In this document: one piece after another, positions 63,991-64,000 of the stretch
Numbering within the stretch: position 1 is the first letter of the stretch
How the letters are laid out: every line of letters begins with the position of its first letter
Source: Bradyrhizobium sp. URHD0069
GTDB taxonomy: Bacteria > Pseudomonadota > Alphaproteobacteria > Rhizobiales > Xanthobacteraceae
Direction of reading: 5' to 3'
DNA length: 64,000 nt
Assembly: GCF_000701345.1 (NCBI RefSeq)
Contig: NZ_JNIJ01000008.1
Coordinates: 182,747 to 246,746, forward strand
The notes under the pieces: generated by a model
What the model was told of the DNA's origin: nothing
Seen by the model: the letters and a program-made list of their open reading frames with translations, nothing else
Databases searched by the model: none
Position numbers and translations under genes: made by a program

Positions 63991-64000
63991 TGTCACCGTC

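Overview
The window looks like chromosomal DNA of a Bradyrhizobium-type alphaproteobacterium (Nitrobacteraceae). The signs are GC-rich codon use, the families present (DUF3126, Usg, a CHCC zinc-finger protein, a DUF2778 protein, a Gly-rich secreted protein), a groESL operon with both a CIRCE element and an alphaproteobacterial RpoH-type promoter, and many copies of palindromic intergenic repeats typical of that group. This assignment is inference from gene content, not from a search.

Region 1 (1-11.7 kb) is ordinary chromosome: a tandem PilZ protein, a LapG-family-type cysteine protease, several small membrane or secreted proteins, a short RHH-like/ribosome-modulation-factor-like gene pair, a gamma carbonic anhydrase, cysE with DUF3126, a hydrolase, a CHCC zinc-finger protein, a flavin monooxygenase and a lipoprotein.

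Region 2 (11.8-20.5 kb) looks like a genomic island or its remnant. At 11834 there is a 42-base copy of the 5' half of a tRNA-Leu(UAA), and the complete tRNA gene lies at 20375-20461 in the same orientation. Between them are about 1.1 kb of poorly coding DNA, a LysR regulator, a divergent nitrilase, and a NitT/TauT-type ABC importer with one binding protein, two permeases and two ATPases. A short serine-protease-like fragment follows. The two ATPases are complementary in their defects: one has a degenerate signature motif, the other lacks the H-loop histidine. The expected dimer would have one consensus and one degenerate ATP site, which is unusual for an importer. No integrase is visible.

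Region 3 (20.8-40.7 kb) is catabolic. It holds an EEP-family phosphohydrolase, then a peptide-type ABC importer (family 5 binding protein, DppB, DppC, fused DppD-DppF) interleaved with M20 peptidases, an MlrC-type M81 metallopeptidase and an amidase, which together suggest uptake and hydrolysis of peptides or amidated compounds. Next come an enoyl-CoA hydratase, a quinone oxidoreductase, a 2-hydroxychromene-2-carboxylate isomerase-like protein, a glutathione transferase, a MetE-like methyltransferase, a xanthine phosphoribosyltransferase and a MoaB/CinA-type protein.

Region 4 (40.9-46.0 kb) is the Anbu cluster: circularly permuted ATP-grasp, alpha-E protein, transglutaminase-like protein and the proteasome-like Anbu protease, followed by an SDR. 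Region 5 (46.2-59.6 kb) holds a nucleoside transporter with an internal 21-bp tandem repeat, a cupin with a histone-H1-like tail, Usg, groESL, a DUF2778 protein, a DUF899 protein, two lipid-linked glycosyltransferases, DUF72/DUF488 proteins and a frameshifted phzF. Region 6 (59.7-63.3 kb) is a tetR-hlyD-ATPase-permease efflux operon with a near-perfect operator palindrome. The window ends in repeats, including a nested-hairpin element at 63.83-64.0 kb.
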